Shown piece by piece: positions 1 through 12,100 of a stretch of DNA of 64,000 bases. The notes under the pieces were generated by a model, which had not been told where the DNA came from, searched no databases, and saw nothing but the letters and a program-made list of their open reading frames with translations. Origin of the DNA: Pegoplata infirma (Eukaryota; Arthropoda; Insecta; Diptera; Anthomyiidae); contig OY992538.1 of assembly GCA_963921195.1 (NCBI GenBank), positions 9,510,330 through 9,574,329 of the forward strand. The letters run 5' to 3'. Each line of letters begins with the position of its first letter. Position 1 is the first letter of the stretch. The position numbers were made by a program, and so were the translations under genes.

Positions 1-374
1 AAAATGCTAATTTCTCATATGGCGTATTGGGCAAAGGTGTCTCTACGAACATGAGTTCGTATTTGTTGAATTACAATATTGCGTGAATGTTTTAATTTAC
101 AAATATATGTAGTTATGTATAGAAAAAGTACAGAATTCAACAGTTTTTTAATTTTTTAAAACAATTTTTTTTATTTTTTACGCATTTTCAACAAATTTGT
201 GATTTGTTAACATTTTATTTATAATACCGGTACGTACCGGTATTGATGTTTCGGTAATGGTTCACCGTTACCGAAATAATCGAAAATACCGTTGCCTTTA
301 CCGTTACCGATATAAAAAATATGTAATACCAATACCGTTACCGATACCGTTATTCGTTTCGGTTGCCAACCCTG
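1..374. mobile_element. Right part of a hAT-like element with ACCGTT/GGTAACGG arrays
   Basis: From about 220 to 374 the sequence is a dense array of TACCGTTACCGA-type units, including the palindrome at 226-243. It ends in GGTTGCCAACCCTG, whose reverse complement CAGGGTTGGCAACC looks like a hAT terminal repeat. The following 8 bases, AGTATAAC, would be the target duplication. The left end is not in the window, so length and superfamily cannot be confirmed. Confidence 0.5.
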
Positions 375-420
375 AGTATAACTAATCAAAATTGTTAATT
401 TTTTTAACTTTTCTACTTGT

Positions 421-905
421 TTTTATACCCTCCAACCACAGTATGGGGGTATACTCACTTTGTCATTCCGTTTGTAACTCATCGAAATATCGGTCCATGA
501 TCGATTCTAAGACATTCTGTGAATGTCCGTCCGTCCGTCCGTCGGTCTGTAGATGGCACGATACAGTCCAAAATAAAAGAGCTAGCCTCCTGCAATTTGG
601 CCTGAATATGTCTTATGGTCCTAGGCAGGTTAAGTTCGTAAATGGGCAAAATCGGCTCAGGGGGAAAAAGTTCCCCCTTGAAGAACTGAACCAACCTCTG
701 AAAAAATACACTTTTTTTACGTGTTTTTTTGTATTTTTGTTAAATAAATGAAACATTTGTTATATTTATCGGGATGGGAAGGTGCTCTCAACGTCCACCA
801 CTGACCCCCATCACCCCCCCTGACAATTTTTTTTTTTTATTTTTTTTTACATTTTGGAGGGTATAAAAGATTCGGCACAGCCGAATTTAACACTCCTCTT
901 GTTTT
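421..905 (+). repeat. mini-me-like dispersed repeat, copy 1
   Basis: Begins TTTTATACCCTCCAACCACA, carries a short (GTCC)n run near 525-543, and ends GGAGGGTATAAAAGATTCGG followed by a CACTCCTCTTGTTTT tail. The same head, (GTCY)n core and tail recur about ten times in the window. The (GTCY)n core is the hallmark of dipteran mini-me elements. The small open frames across it are repeat translations, not genes. Confidence 0.7.
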
Positions 906-1198
906 TTTTTTAATTTTAAAAAATCTGAAACTTTGATCACCGGGTAAGTTTAATCCGATTGGCCTTAAATTTATACAAGATAAGTTTTAGGCCAAGTAGA
1001 ATAAAAATTTGCTCGGACATTTAAAATCGTTAGAAAACATTTTTTTAAGAAAAAAAAAAAATTGGTAATATTTTTTTTTTTTGTTGAAAAAAACATTTTT
1101 TATGAAGAACAATATTTCTTTCAATGAAAAAAAGTTTTGTTAAAAAGATTATTGATAAAAAAAAATAATATAAGACACCAGTCTTAAACCATTATCAC
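906..1198. other. AT-rich sequence, no feature seen
   Basis: Low-complexity A/T runs between two repeats. No open frame with protein-like composition. Confidence 0.5.
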
Positions 1199-2288
1199 AC
1201 TCAAAAAACAAGTGAACTTAAATTTGGGAAAATTAACTCAATTTTGAAAAAAGAGGGAATGATTTGGATCCAAACATTTTTTTTCTTGGTTTTAGTTCAT
1301 AATTTTCCCAAAAATAAGGAAAACAAAAATTAAGCCAATTTTAACTAGAAAATGGGAAAAATTATATTACACTTAAGTTCATTCACATTTTAAAACTATA
1401 TTGGGTCTAGACCCTGGACCCATGGGTTCGGAACTAATAGGTCCAGCCCCTGTTAACTCGAGACCCCGTTGGGTCCTTTAAGAGTCCTTATAGATTTTGA
1501 CCCAAAACTTGTGTCCGTTTCGCTCTATCTTGCTTAGTTTTTGAGATACGGTAATAAGGGGTCTGATAGGGTCTTGAGAATCTTAAAAACTGGATAACTC
1601 AAAAACTATTAATCGGAGGGCTTTCGGGTATTTTGCGGAAGTGTTCTACGAGTCAAGAGCTACAAAAATTTGTAGCTCTTTTCTCGTGTTGGCAGTATTT
1701 ACCGAGATATGTGCATATATAAAATCTCGGGAATTTCAAATTTTAGATCTAATAGTGTCTTGAGACCCCGACAGACTTGCAGAGCTAGGCTATTCTATAT
1801 TTTTCTTTGTAGTCTTTCTTTTGAAAATTTCATCCGTTTCGCTCTATCTCGCTTAGTTTTTGAGATATCGCCATTTTGAATTTTTAACTAAATTCTAAGA
1901 AGTATTTACTAAATTCTCAGAAGTTATTAACTAAATTCTAAGAAGTACACTTCCTCAATTCAAAGAGTAGAAATATGATGATGTTCATTTTAGTAAATTT
2001 TAACTAAACTTGAACTAAATTGTTTTTTAAGAAATATGTCTTAAAAATAAAGCTACGTTTCTTAGATTTGTGGAAAATTTCTTTGGCAGTAAGAATTTTT
2101 TTCCTAATATTTAAAAATTCCATTTAAAGAAAACTATGAACTAATTATAAGTAACTGAACTAAAGTTTTTTCCTCATAGTTAAGAAAATTTCTCATTTTT
2201 TAGTTAAATTTAACTCAATTTTAGGAAAATTCATGATAAATTTTCAAATACATTTTTTCCTTAATTTTAGTTATGTCTTTTTTTCAGT
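1199..2288. mobile_element. TIR-type element, CACTCAAAAAA ends
   Basis: Starts CACTCAAAAAACAAGTGAAC and ends near TTTTTTTCAGTG, an inverted-end signature shared with other elements here. The interior 1401-1870 (CCCATGGGTTCGGA, TCGCTCTATCTTGCTTAG) is also found inside the elements at 22450-23341, 23776-24620 and 33740-34030. The right part (1890-2240) resembles 63150-64000. No coding capacity. Confidence 0.5.
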
Positions 2289-2540
2289 GCATGTTAAAAT
2301 TTTCAAGAAATGTTCTTGTTATTTAAAAATATTTAAACTCAAAAAAAAATGTTTACACTCAAAAATCAAACACAATTAAAGTTTTTGTAAACTATTTTAA
2401 AAATTTATTTCTTTGTTTGCATCTTTACACCAGTCAAAATTTTCTAATAAACTATTTTACTACTTTTGAATTATATACTGTTATTTTTTAATAATAACTT
2501 AAAAATTAAATTAAAAACTGCCTTAAACTTAATTAGCAAC

Positions 2541-2546
2541 TTTATT
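2541..2546 (-). terminator. Candidate polyadenylation signal of the PDZ gene
   Basis: TTTATT on the plus strand reads AATAAA on the minus strand, about 150 nt beyond the TGA stop of the PDZ gene (2694-2696). A second AATAAA lies near 2404-2409. Position fits a 3' UTR, but AATAAA is frequent by chance in such AT-rich DNA. Confidence 0.45.
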
Positions 2547-2693
2547 ACACCAAAAATATAAAATAAAGTTAAAATCTTTTTAAAGATTTTATAAATCAAC
2601 TACACTTTTATATCAACTCTGTCATTAAAAATAAAAAAAAAGTACTTAAAATTAAATCTCTTCTTGTAAACGAAAGAGATTATTCAGTAATTT

Positions 2694-3144
2694 TCATATA
2701 TTATGCCGATGTCGACCCAAAGATGATGTATGCATGGGCGGTGGCGGTGAAGGATGCGTTGTACAATTCTCAATAAGAATATTACTACTACCCTCTGTAG
2801 GACTTTCACCATTTAGACTTTTATTGTTGTTGTTGTTATTGATGTGAGCACGTTTCATAGGACGTTTACGTTCCGATTCAGAATTAGAACAAACTTCTAC
2901 CGTCTGTAGACTTTGTGCCCTTTGCAGTGAAAGACGTAAAGGTTTTTTTGGTGGAGTTGGTCTAACAGAACGCGCCTCTGACATTGTATCACTTGATTGC
3001 GGACGTGTCCGAGAACGTGTGTTTTCATTTTCACTATCAAAATCTAATGACTTAACACTACGCATATCGGATGGAAGACGTGCTCTTAATGTTTGTACAT
3101 CTGTACTACGTGGTGTATCACGTCGACGATCATGATGATGGTGA
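2694..3144 (-). CDS. PDZ gene, last coding exon (C-terminus)
   Basis: Acceptor TTTAAATAG ends at 3145. The reading frame starts [14 protein letters not shown] and runs to GRHRHNI and a TGA. It has an Asn run coded by AAC/AAT (plus-strand 2821-2840), several Ser/Arg/Pro clusters, and no recognisable domain. The open frame above 3144 (to 3206) is intron read-through. Confidence 0.82.
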
Positions 3145-6100
3145 CTATTTAAATAGAGAGAGAGAAAAATAAAATTTAGTAAAATTGTATGATTTTTGAT
3201 TTTCAATGTTTTAACTACACTATTTACAAATGTAATTCGAAAAATATTTACAAATGTAATTCGAAAATCTATTGTTATTCGAAGATTCTACTTGTAATTT
3301 AAAAAATCCGTTTGTAGTTCGAAGATTCCTTTTGTAATTCAAAGATTCTACTTGTAATTCGAATATTTCATTATTAAGTGGGAAATTCCAATCGTAATTC
3401 AAAGATTCCAATTGTAATTCAAAAAGGATCGATTTTAATTATTAAAATATTAATTTTAATTCATAAAAGATCAATTGTAATTAGAAAAAATATCAATTCT
3501 AATTCGAACAAGTGAGAGTGTTAAATTCGGCTGTGCCGAATCTATTATACCCTCCAAAATGTAAAAAAAAAATTAAAAACCAAAATTTGTCAGGGGCGTT
3601 TCTTTTTTTTTTGGGGGGGGAGGTTGATAGAGTCAGTGGGAGACGTTGAGAGCACCTTCCCATCGCGATAAATATACCAAATGGTTCATTTAATTAATAA
3701 AAATACAAAAAAACATGTAAAACAGTGTATTTTTTTAGAGTTTGGGTTAGTTCTTCAAGGGGGAACTTTTTTCCCCCTGGTCCGATTTGACCAATTTCCG
3801 AACTTAACCTGCCTAGGAATATAAGACATATTTGTGCTAAACTTGAAGGGTCTAGCTATTTTATTTTGGACTGCATCGTGTTAACTACAGACGGACGGAC
3901 GGACGGACGGACGGACGGACGGACAGACGGACGGACGGACGGACGGACGGACGGACATTGCTAAAATGTCTTAGAATCGATCACTGATCAATAATATATA
4001 TACTTTATGGGGTCCCCGACCGATATTTCGATGCGTTACACACGGAATGACAAAGTGAGTATACCCCCATACTGTAGTTGGAGGGTATAAAAAGATCAAT
4101 TGTTACACTAAAAAAATTATGTTAGTAAAATCAACTGAAAATGTCAGTTAAAATAACTACTTTGTAAGTTGTTTTGGGGTCAACTACTTTTTCAGTTAAA
4201 TCAACTAACAATGTCAGTTATTTTAACTGACAAAAAACAACTGACTTATGCAGTAAAAACTACTAACATTTGTAGTCAAAACAACTAAAATGTAGTAAAA
4301 ATAAAATAATCAATATAAATATTTTTTTTTTTAAAAAAAGTTTTTTAAAAAAAATTGAAGACCAAATTTTTTAAAAGTTTTTTTTTTAAAAAAAGTTGTG
4401 AAAAATAAAAAAAAAATAAAATTTATTTTTATTTTTTGAAAAAATACTTCGAAAATTTTTCAGAGATAAAAAAAAATAAAATTAACTACTTTAAATTAGT
4501 GTTGCTACAGCACAGTACTTTTTTGTTAGTTGTTCAAAAAAACTTCTTAAAATAACTAACAGAAATAGTTGTTTGATATTTTTCATACAAAAACAACTGA
4601 CTTTGTAGTTGAAAACAACTAACTACTGTAAAATATACAAACAACTAACATGTAGTAACTTACGTAATTTTCTGAGTGTATTCAAAGAAACCAATTAAAT
4701 TTTTTTTCGAATTACAATTGGAATCTTTGAATTACAATTTATATTTTTCGAATTACAATTGATCTATTTAGAATTACAATTCATTTTTTTAAATCACAAT
4801 TGATTTTTTTCAAATTACAATTGAATTTTATACCCTCTGTAGTATAGGGAATAATTAGTTTGTGCTGATGTTTGGTCCTAGTATACCAATCGACTCAGAA
4901 TCACTTTCTGAGACGATTTACCGATGACCGTCTGTTCGTCCCTCTGTCATAATGTTGTGAGCACACTGCAGGTCGCAATTATTAATCAATTTGTATGAAA
5001 TTTTAAACTTAAGCTTCCTTTGGCCAAAGGACGAAGCCTATTGAAATTGGAATGTTTAGGCCTACCCCCCTACAAACGTTCCTTTATAATTTGGCTCAAA
5101 CGTTTCTTATAACCGTATTATAATAGGTATCCTTTCGAAACTTGGCAGGTAAACATTTTTTGTATTCACAAATCATCGTTCCTAATTTTAAAGGAATCGG
5201 ACCAGTTTTTCTTGTAGTCCACATAAAAACTACCCTCCCGATTCCCCTCTTTAAGCAAGTTTAGGTTGTGTTAAAATGGTGACAAAATCGGCTAATGGCA
5301 TTTCACTCCTCTTTATTTAAAAATCTAGCATCCTAGCTGATCCTGCTTTCGAGTTATTGCTAATAATTACACTGTTCGACAAACAAAAACCTCCCAGTGA
5401 TATATCCAACTGATTTTTATAGATTTTGCTCTCCTGAATCCAAATCTGTCATCCAATTTTTTGAACACGTACCGATTTTGAGATATTTTAAAAACCAATA
5501 ATTTCGCACATTTGGGGGTCCACTGTTATGTTGCTTCCAACAAATAGGACTTGATATCTAGTGTCCGACCAAATACACCTTTTTTGGCCGTAGCAGAAGC
5601 CGAATATTCGACCATATTCGGCCAAAAATGTGGCCGAAGCCGAATAGTACTATTTGGCCGAAGCCAAATATTCGGTCGGACACTATTGATTTCATATAAA
5701 TTAGACCTTTTGAGTTCAAAATTGCAATCGAAATTTTTCTAGCATGTTCCGTTTTCGAGATATTCAAGTTCGAGATTTTCGCGTGGAAAAATTTTCAAAC
5801 GCGAATATCTCAAAAACGAAACATGCTGGAAAAAATTTGGATTGCAATTTTGGAATCGGTAGGTCCATTTTATATGAAATCTAGTCATATTTTTGGAAGA
5901 ATCAGTAACAGTGAACCACCAAAAGTACGAAATTATTGGGTTTTTTGACTTTTAAACAGCGAATATCTCAAAAACGATACGTGCTAGAAAAAAGTAGATG
6001 GCGGATTTGGATTCAGGAGAGCAAAATCTATAAAAATCAATTAGATATTTCACTGGAAGGTTTTGGTTGTCGAACAGTGTAATTATTTAGCAATAACTCG

Positions 6101-9100
6101 AAAACAGGATCAGCTAGGATTTTCGTGTTAACAATTTTTAAAGTTAAAAATAAACAGTAGCGAAATGCCTTTAGCCGATTTTGTCACAATTTTAACACAA
6201 TCTAATCTTGCTAGAAGAGGAGTGTGTCTCGAGATTCACATAAATCTCTAAAAATTCATAAAAATATGTGGCCTAATCAATTCTGAATATATAATTCTGT
6301 TTGTGTGTGTTTTCTACACTAATTAAAGATCTAACGAAAGATAAATCCAATCGGTCTATGTTTGGATTTGGGACCAGTTTTCCAGAAAACCCTGGTTTAG
6401 GGTACCATATGGTCGGTCTTGACCGGCTATAATTTTCTTACGAGTAGAATCTTCGAATTTCAATTAAAATCTTCGAATTACAAATGAAATCTTCAAATTA
6501 CAAGTATAATCTTCGAATTAAAATTTACATTTTTTTAATAACATCTGTAAATGGTGTAGTTTTGACTTACCTATTATGTTGATTTAAATGTTCTACACTT
6601 CTTGCCTGTAATTGTGCCCTGCTAACTGATCTTTCATAACGTTCTCGTTCTCGATCTCTATGTCGTTCCTTTTCTCTTTTATGCGACTGTTGAGACATGA
6701 AAGCCGAATCGCTATTAATGGAGATTTTTGAAGCCGATAAAGATTTATTGGATACCATTACATTCATATCATGATGACTATTCTCTCTAATTAAGGTTTT
6801 TGTAATGTGAGCTGCCGATTTACTTTTACTCAAACCAGCATGACGTTTACTTTCCATTTCTGGTGTTTCATCACCCAACAGTTCTATGGGTTTTCCACCC
6901 ACCAGTGTTGTAATATAGTTACCTCTTTGAAAGATCAATGGTTTGTCTGGTGGTGTCGAAGGTGGTGATGATATACTGATACTGGTGACATGACCATTGT
7001 TACCTGTATGCATTTGTTGGTGTTCATGATGTTGTTGTTGATGTTGTTGTTGCTGTTGTTTATGTTGTTGATGATACTGTTGCTGCTGTTGATCCTGCTT
7101 TGTTGTTTGTAATTCTTTGACTTGTTCTTCTAAATATGATATCCGATGCTGTAAACGCATATTATTTTCTTTTTCTTGATCAAGTTGTTTTTGTGGAATT
7201 GCACATGGTTTCTTTCTTAACACCACAATTTGACATTTTCCAGTATTACCAATAAGTTTTTGAAATTCATCTTTATTTTTACATGTTACTAGTTTACCAT
7301 TGATTTCCAGAATTCGATCTCCCTTGTAGAGACCATCACCTTCCAAAGCCCACTCAACAGAAAATACACCAGAAGCTTCAGGCATTTCCTGAGCTGCCCA
7401 TCGTCCAGTTGTTGCTTGAACAGCATGTAAACTAAGAGTAATACCACTACTTAGAATGCTAAAAGAAAAAGGAAAAATATGATTTAAAGATATAAAATAT
7501 AGCTTTAGGTTTAGATTCTACTAAAAAGGAATTATTTCAAATGGTTTAGTACCAAATTCACACAACAAATTTTTGAAAGAAATTAAGGTGAATTATGATG
7601 CAAATCAAAAATCATAACAAGGGATGTACTGCTTTGCCAATAAAAAAACACATAAAATATGTCAGGCAAACCAGTGTTTTTTTTACGTTGAACCAACACT
7701 CAGGGGATGCCAATACTAATGCAATGCATTGCGTTGATATCAGGAGTATAGGTTATGAGGAGGAGGAAAGAGGGAGTAGTGTTTATGTACATTTGACTTA
7801 AATTTATCTATATTGAAAGGAACTGGGAAGACCTCTGCGGGAAGATTATTCCACATACGGCTAGTTCGACTGATAAACGAACCTTCTCTGTAATGCGCTG
7901 TGCGATCAACTGGACAATCGACAACAAACGGATGTGATCTACTACACAGTGTTGTGAACAAAAACTCGGGCACTAGGGATAAGTTCACTTATCTCAGCAG
8001 AACACTTTTCATCGATAGAACAGAGTCCACATTCCGACGATGCTCCAATTAGTCGATAGAGTTGTATACTAGGATTATAACTTTTTTGGACGTTGTTCTC
8101 CCAAGGGTCTATCTTATGGGCAATATTGTATTAATTAGAGTTTGCAAAACGATTAAAATCGTAATCGTAATCGCGATTAATCGGGCCAATTAATCGTAAT
8201 CGTAATCGACAAAAAAATCATTCGATTACGATTAACCATTATCCATAAAATACACTGTTTTTATAACGAATTTAAAATATATCACGGTTTAGTTATATAA
8301 GGTTACATACGATTAGTAAACAAATCCGCCATTTCAACTGTTTGACAAGTTTCGGTGTTTTATTATGATTTTAATTATCTTAAATTTTGCACACTTTTGC
8401 CACCCAAAATTTGTTAAATTTTTAAGAATTTAAAATTTAAAATTATATTTTTTATAAACATTCACAAATTATACAAAATTTAAAACAAAATTAAAGAAAA
8501 TTATATTGACGATTTTTTCAATTCCATTTTGTTTCGACATTCTATTTTTTTAGTACACACCGATTTCTGTCGTTCTTCTCAATCCTTTATATATGTCATT
8601 CGTGAAATATATAAAATCTTTGTCCAAAATTCATTTAACTTGTCAGCAATTTTTCTTCTCTTTTTTCCCCGTAAATGTTCAAATTTAAAGTAAAATTTAA
8701 ATTTTAATCTTAGTAACCCCTCAATTTTGTTGTATAAATATATTCAAAAGGCTTCGGCAGGATTGGTCAAAAAATTCGAACGTTGTATGTTTTTGTCGAA
8801 AATCGTAATTTTTTAAAACTTTGATGGCTGGTTGCCGACTGAAGATGCTATTATAAAATTGTTTAATAAATTTTTCCACAATCAGCTCTTTACTTGCCAT
8901 CGGGTGGTATTCCAAACCACCTGAATTCAGAATTAATAACATTATTTTTTTAAAACTTATAAAATTCTTTTTTGATAAAATTTCACACATCTTTTCCTTT
9001 TTAACATCTTTAACACTTTTTGAATGATTTATTATGAATTTTTTGAGAAAAATACAAGATTTTTGTTTTAAAAATTGCGATTTATTTTTGTTGGGAAAAT

Positions 9101-12100
9101 TCGAAAGTTTATAATTGTATTTCTTAAAGATATTAATTTTTGTAAATTCGTACGTTCTGAAATGTAAATATTAAAAAAGTTTTGCAGTAAAGCTTTTCAA
9201 TTTAAATTATTTAAAAAATTCGATTAATCGATAATCGCGATTAACGGCAATTTTTTTAATCGTAATCGCGATTATGAAATATCTCGATTATTTGCAATCT
9301 CTAGTATTAATGATAAAAAAAAACAATTTCTGTTCAATTTCTAAAATGCCTTTAACAATTTTTTTCATTATTTTTTTAATAACATATTTTTTCAATTTCA
9401 CTGATTCAAAAACGGACTTCACCATTGAAATCAGCATGCCTTAATTATATAGAACACAACGGCAACTCCAAACTGCCGCATCTGTAGATGACCCCTCACC
9501 AAAGTGGCTAAGCCCAATTAAATGCTCAATGTGCAGGGCAAGCAGCCATCTCCGATGCTCGGGCCTACGAGATTCCAATCTTAGCTCCCCCGACTTTTTA
9601 GGACCATGTTGCCGCAGAGCACCAACCAACCAACCTACCAACAACAACACCGCCCATTACACTACAAACATCTACACCCCATCATCCGGGAACACAGCAA
9701 ATCCATAAGACCCAAACACTATACTCAATAGTGGAGCCCACACACAACAGCAGAGGAAACAGGTCAACGGGGAAAACTTCAGAATACAGAAAAATACATG
9801 AATACAGAAAAATACATGAAATCACGGACTATATGGAAAGAACGGAAATTATGATAGCTGCGCTCCTGAAAACCAAACTCACAAACTGGTAGTTGGATGA
9901 TTGGGTAAGACTGTTTACCCAATCATCCAACTACTCGTTGGAACGACAAGATATGGATAGGAACAATGGTGGATGTATTGCGTTCCTCATCCACAGATCG
10001 GTACATACAGACCCTTGCAAATCACTCCCACTGACTACCACTTGGAGATTCAAATGGTTCACGATTCCCTCGGAGGACACGGATATCAACATCATGAACA
10101 TTTATATACCTCCGGAAACTGCATGCCGATTAGGATATAAACCAACAATAGAACCTTACCTCAACAATGACAACACCATCCTCCTCGAAGATTTTAATGC
10201 TGAAGACACCAGCTGGTCATCAGAGCTTGCTAATGACCCTAGAGGAGAGATCGCGACCCAAATTGATGACTCCAATTTCTGCGCGTTAAATGAAAACCAC
10301 CCTACAAGAATCACAGCAACCTGCCGCAGCTCCCCAGACATTACAATCGTCAGCTCGGATCTTACACTACACGCCACGTAGCATGCCGATGTGGACCACC
10401 ACCAATAACAATCTCCAGTGAATCTGATTTCGTGACAGCAGAAAACCGCACATATACTAACTTCAATAAGGCCGATTGGGAGAACTTCAAACGAATTACA
10501 GAGAACAGCTTTAACAGAACCCCACAGCCAACATCAACCTCCACTGGAGAACGTACCTTCCGCCAAATTCTGACCAAGGCAGCCAAGAAATGCATCCCAT
10601 CCGGTCGAATAACTTCCATACGGCCAAACTTCCCATGGGAAGCATCAGAACTCGCTGATGAAAGGGATGAGATTAGGAAAGGAGACCCTGCTAACTCACA
10701 GATCCAGATACCAGTAAAGCAGATCACAAAACTGGTATCGGAAACATATCGAGGAATCAGACCTGAGAACAGTGAAACTTTGGTCAACGATCAAAAACCT
10801 CACTCATCCCCGCAAGATCAACCGGACAACAATATCCTTCGGAGACCACACCCCGACTGATGCCCGAAGATGCGCAGCTGTCTTTAATCAGCAATTCGTC
10901 GAACACCCACCCTGCATTGACAAGAGGTGCAGCAACCAACTCAGGAGATTTATACGGGGTTCACACTTGCTGTTTTGAAGTGTTTAAGATTGAGATGTTT
11001 AAAAAAGTCTTTGTTCCGTGTCCACTACGTTTTTATTCTGTTACTGGTGTTTTGTTAAACAACTTGTTTAAGGTCGCAAGTGTGAATGCCATATTAGATC
11101 CCTCACTCCGGAACCATACAGCATAAGGTTCACACCAGATGACGCGGGGCAACACATCCTGAAATGTGAGGATCTCAGCCACCCTAATCACTCATCCAAC
11201 AGAGGCCAGCCGCCGGAAAAACAAACAGCGATAAGGTTTTACCTGAGAAGGGAAAACCAGGCCATAAGTCACCTGACTAGTGAGGTTAGAGAAGGTAGGC
11301 TGAAAAACGCTATGAAACTAGCACACACAGAGATCGTTCTGGAGGCAATAAACTCCCATCCGGGCAGCGTAGTCCTCGGCGGTAGACCCCCAACCATCTC
11401 GGAAGCGGAGAAAACTCTACCAAGGAACAAGAGGGCCATCTTATCTCAACTTCGATCAGGGATAAATATCAAGGCACCTTAACAGTTATCTCTCCCTTCT
11501 AAACCGGAAATAAACGACAACTGTCCCCTCTGTCAGGAAAAATCGCATACCACCATGCATCTTTTCGCGAGTTCTGCTAGGCCTATTGTCCTTACTCCCT
11601 TATCCCTCTGGACACATCCAGTCGAGGCAGCTCGCTTCCTCGAATTGGATGTAGGCTCTTAAATTTTAACCTTTATTTTCTCTCTTTTCCCTCTTACATA
11701 CATGTGTGACTAGGGGCTACAACAATAACAACTCCCGCACGGTACGACGAAATGAAAAGATTACTCAGTGGACGTGCTAACGTCGAAGAGCACTGTTTCA
11801 GTACCAGTGAGGTATACCATCCGGCCCCGGTGACTAGGAAGCTGTGTGATATAATAATTCGGAATTTGGATTCGCGCAGGGAAAAGAGGGTGTATATCGG
11901 CAGAAATGCGACTGGAGGTCGAGGATATGGAAAACAAGGCGAAAACGGGATCCTAAAATTTGTGTCGTTCAGCACACTTCAAAGTGTTATAATTGCGGAA
12001 AACAGGGCCACACTTATTTGGACTGTGAATATGTGAGAATAATTTTTTGTTACGGCTGCGGGGCCAAGGACACATACAGACCAACAATTTCGAACTATTA

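Larger units (their letters stand above)
3218..6556. mobile_element. Palindromic TA-type element, copy A (with nested inserts)
   Basis: Left end CACTATTTACAAATGTAATT, right end AATTACATCTGTAAATGGTG (partly diverged), flanked by TA on both sides. The body is short units of TGTAATTCGAA with ATC or TTCC spacers, as in copies at 34657-35144 and 41894-42604. It is split by a mini-me-like copy (3509-4092), a TA-type MITE (4106-4678) and a composite repeat (4827-6420). Confidence 0.7.

Noticed and set aside
392..751. 119-codon frame with MLIFLTFLLVFIPSNHS start, looks like a signal peptide
   Set aside because: It overlaps a mini-me-like repeat almost completely. Similar frames occur in the other copies.
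3220..3411. 63-codon minus-strand frame just upstream of PDZ exon 5
   Set aside because: Lies in the palindromic element array inside intron 4.
8721..8990. 90-codon minus-strand frame in the ATCG-array element as a transposase
   Set aside because: No hAT transposase motif (for example the C-terminal dimerisation block) and AT-rich composition. Left unassigned.
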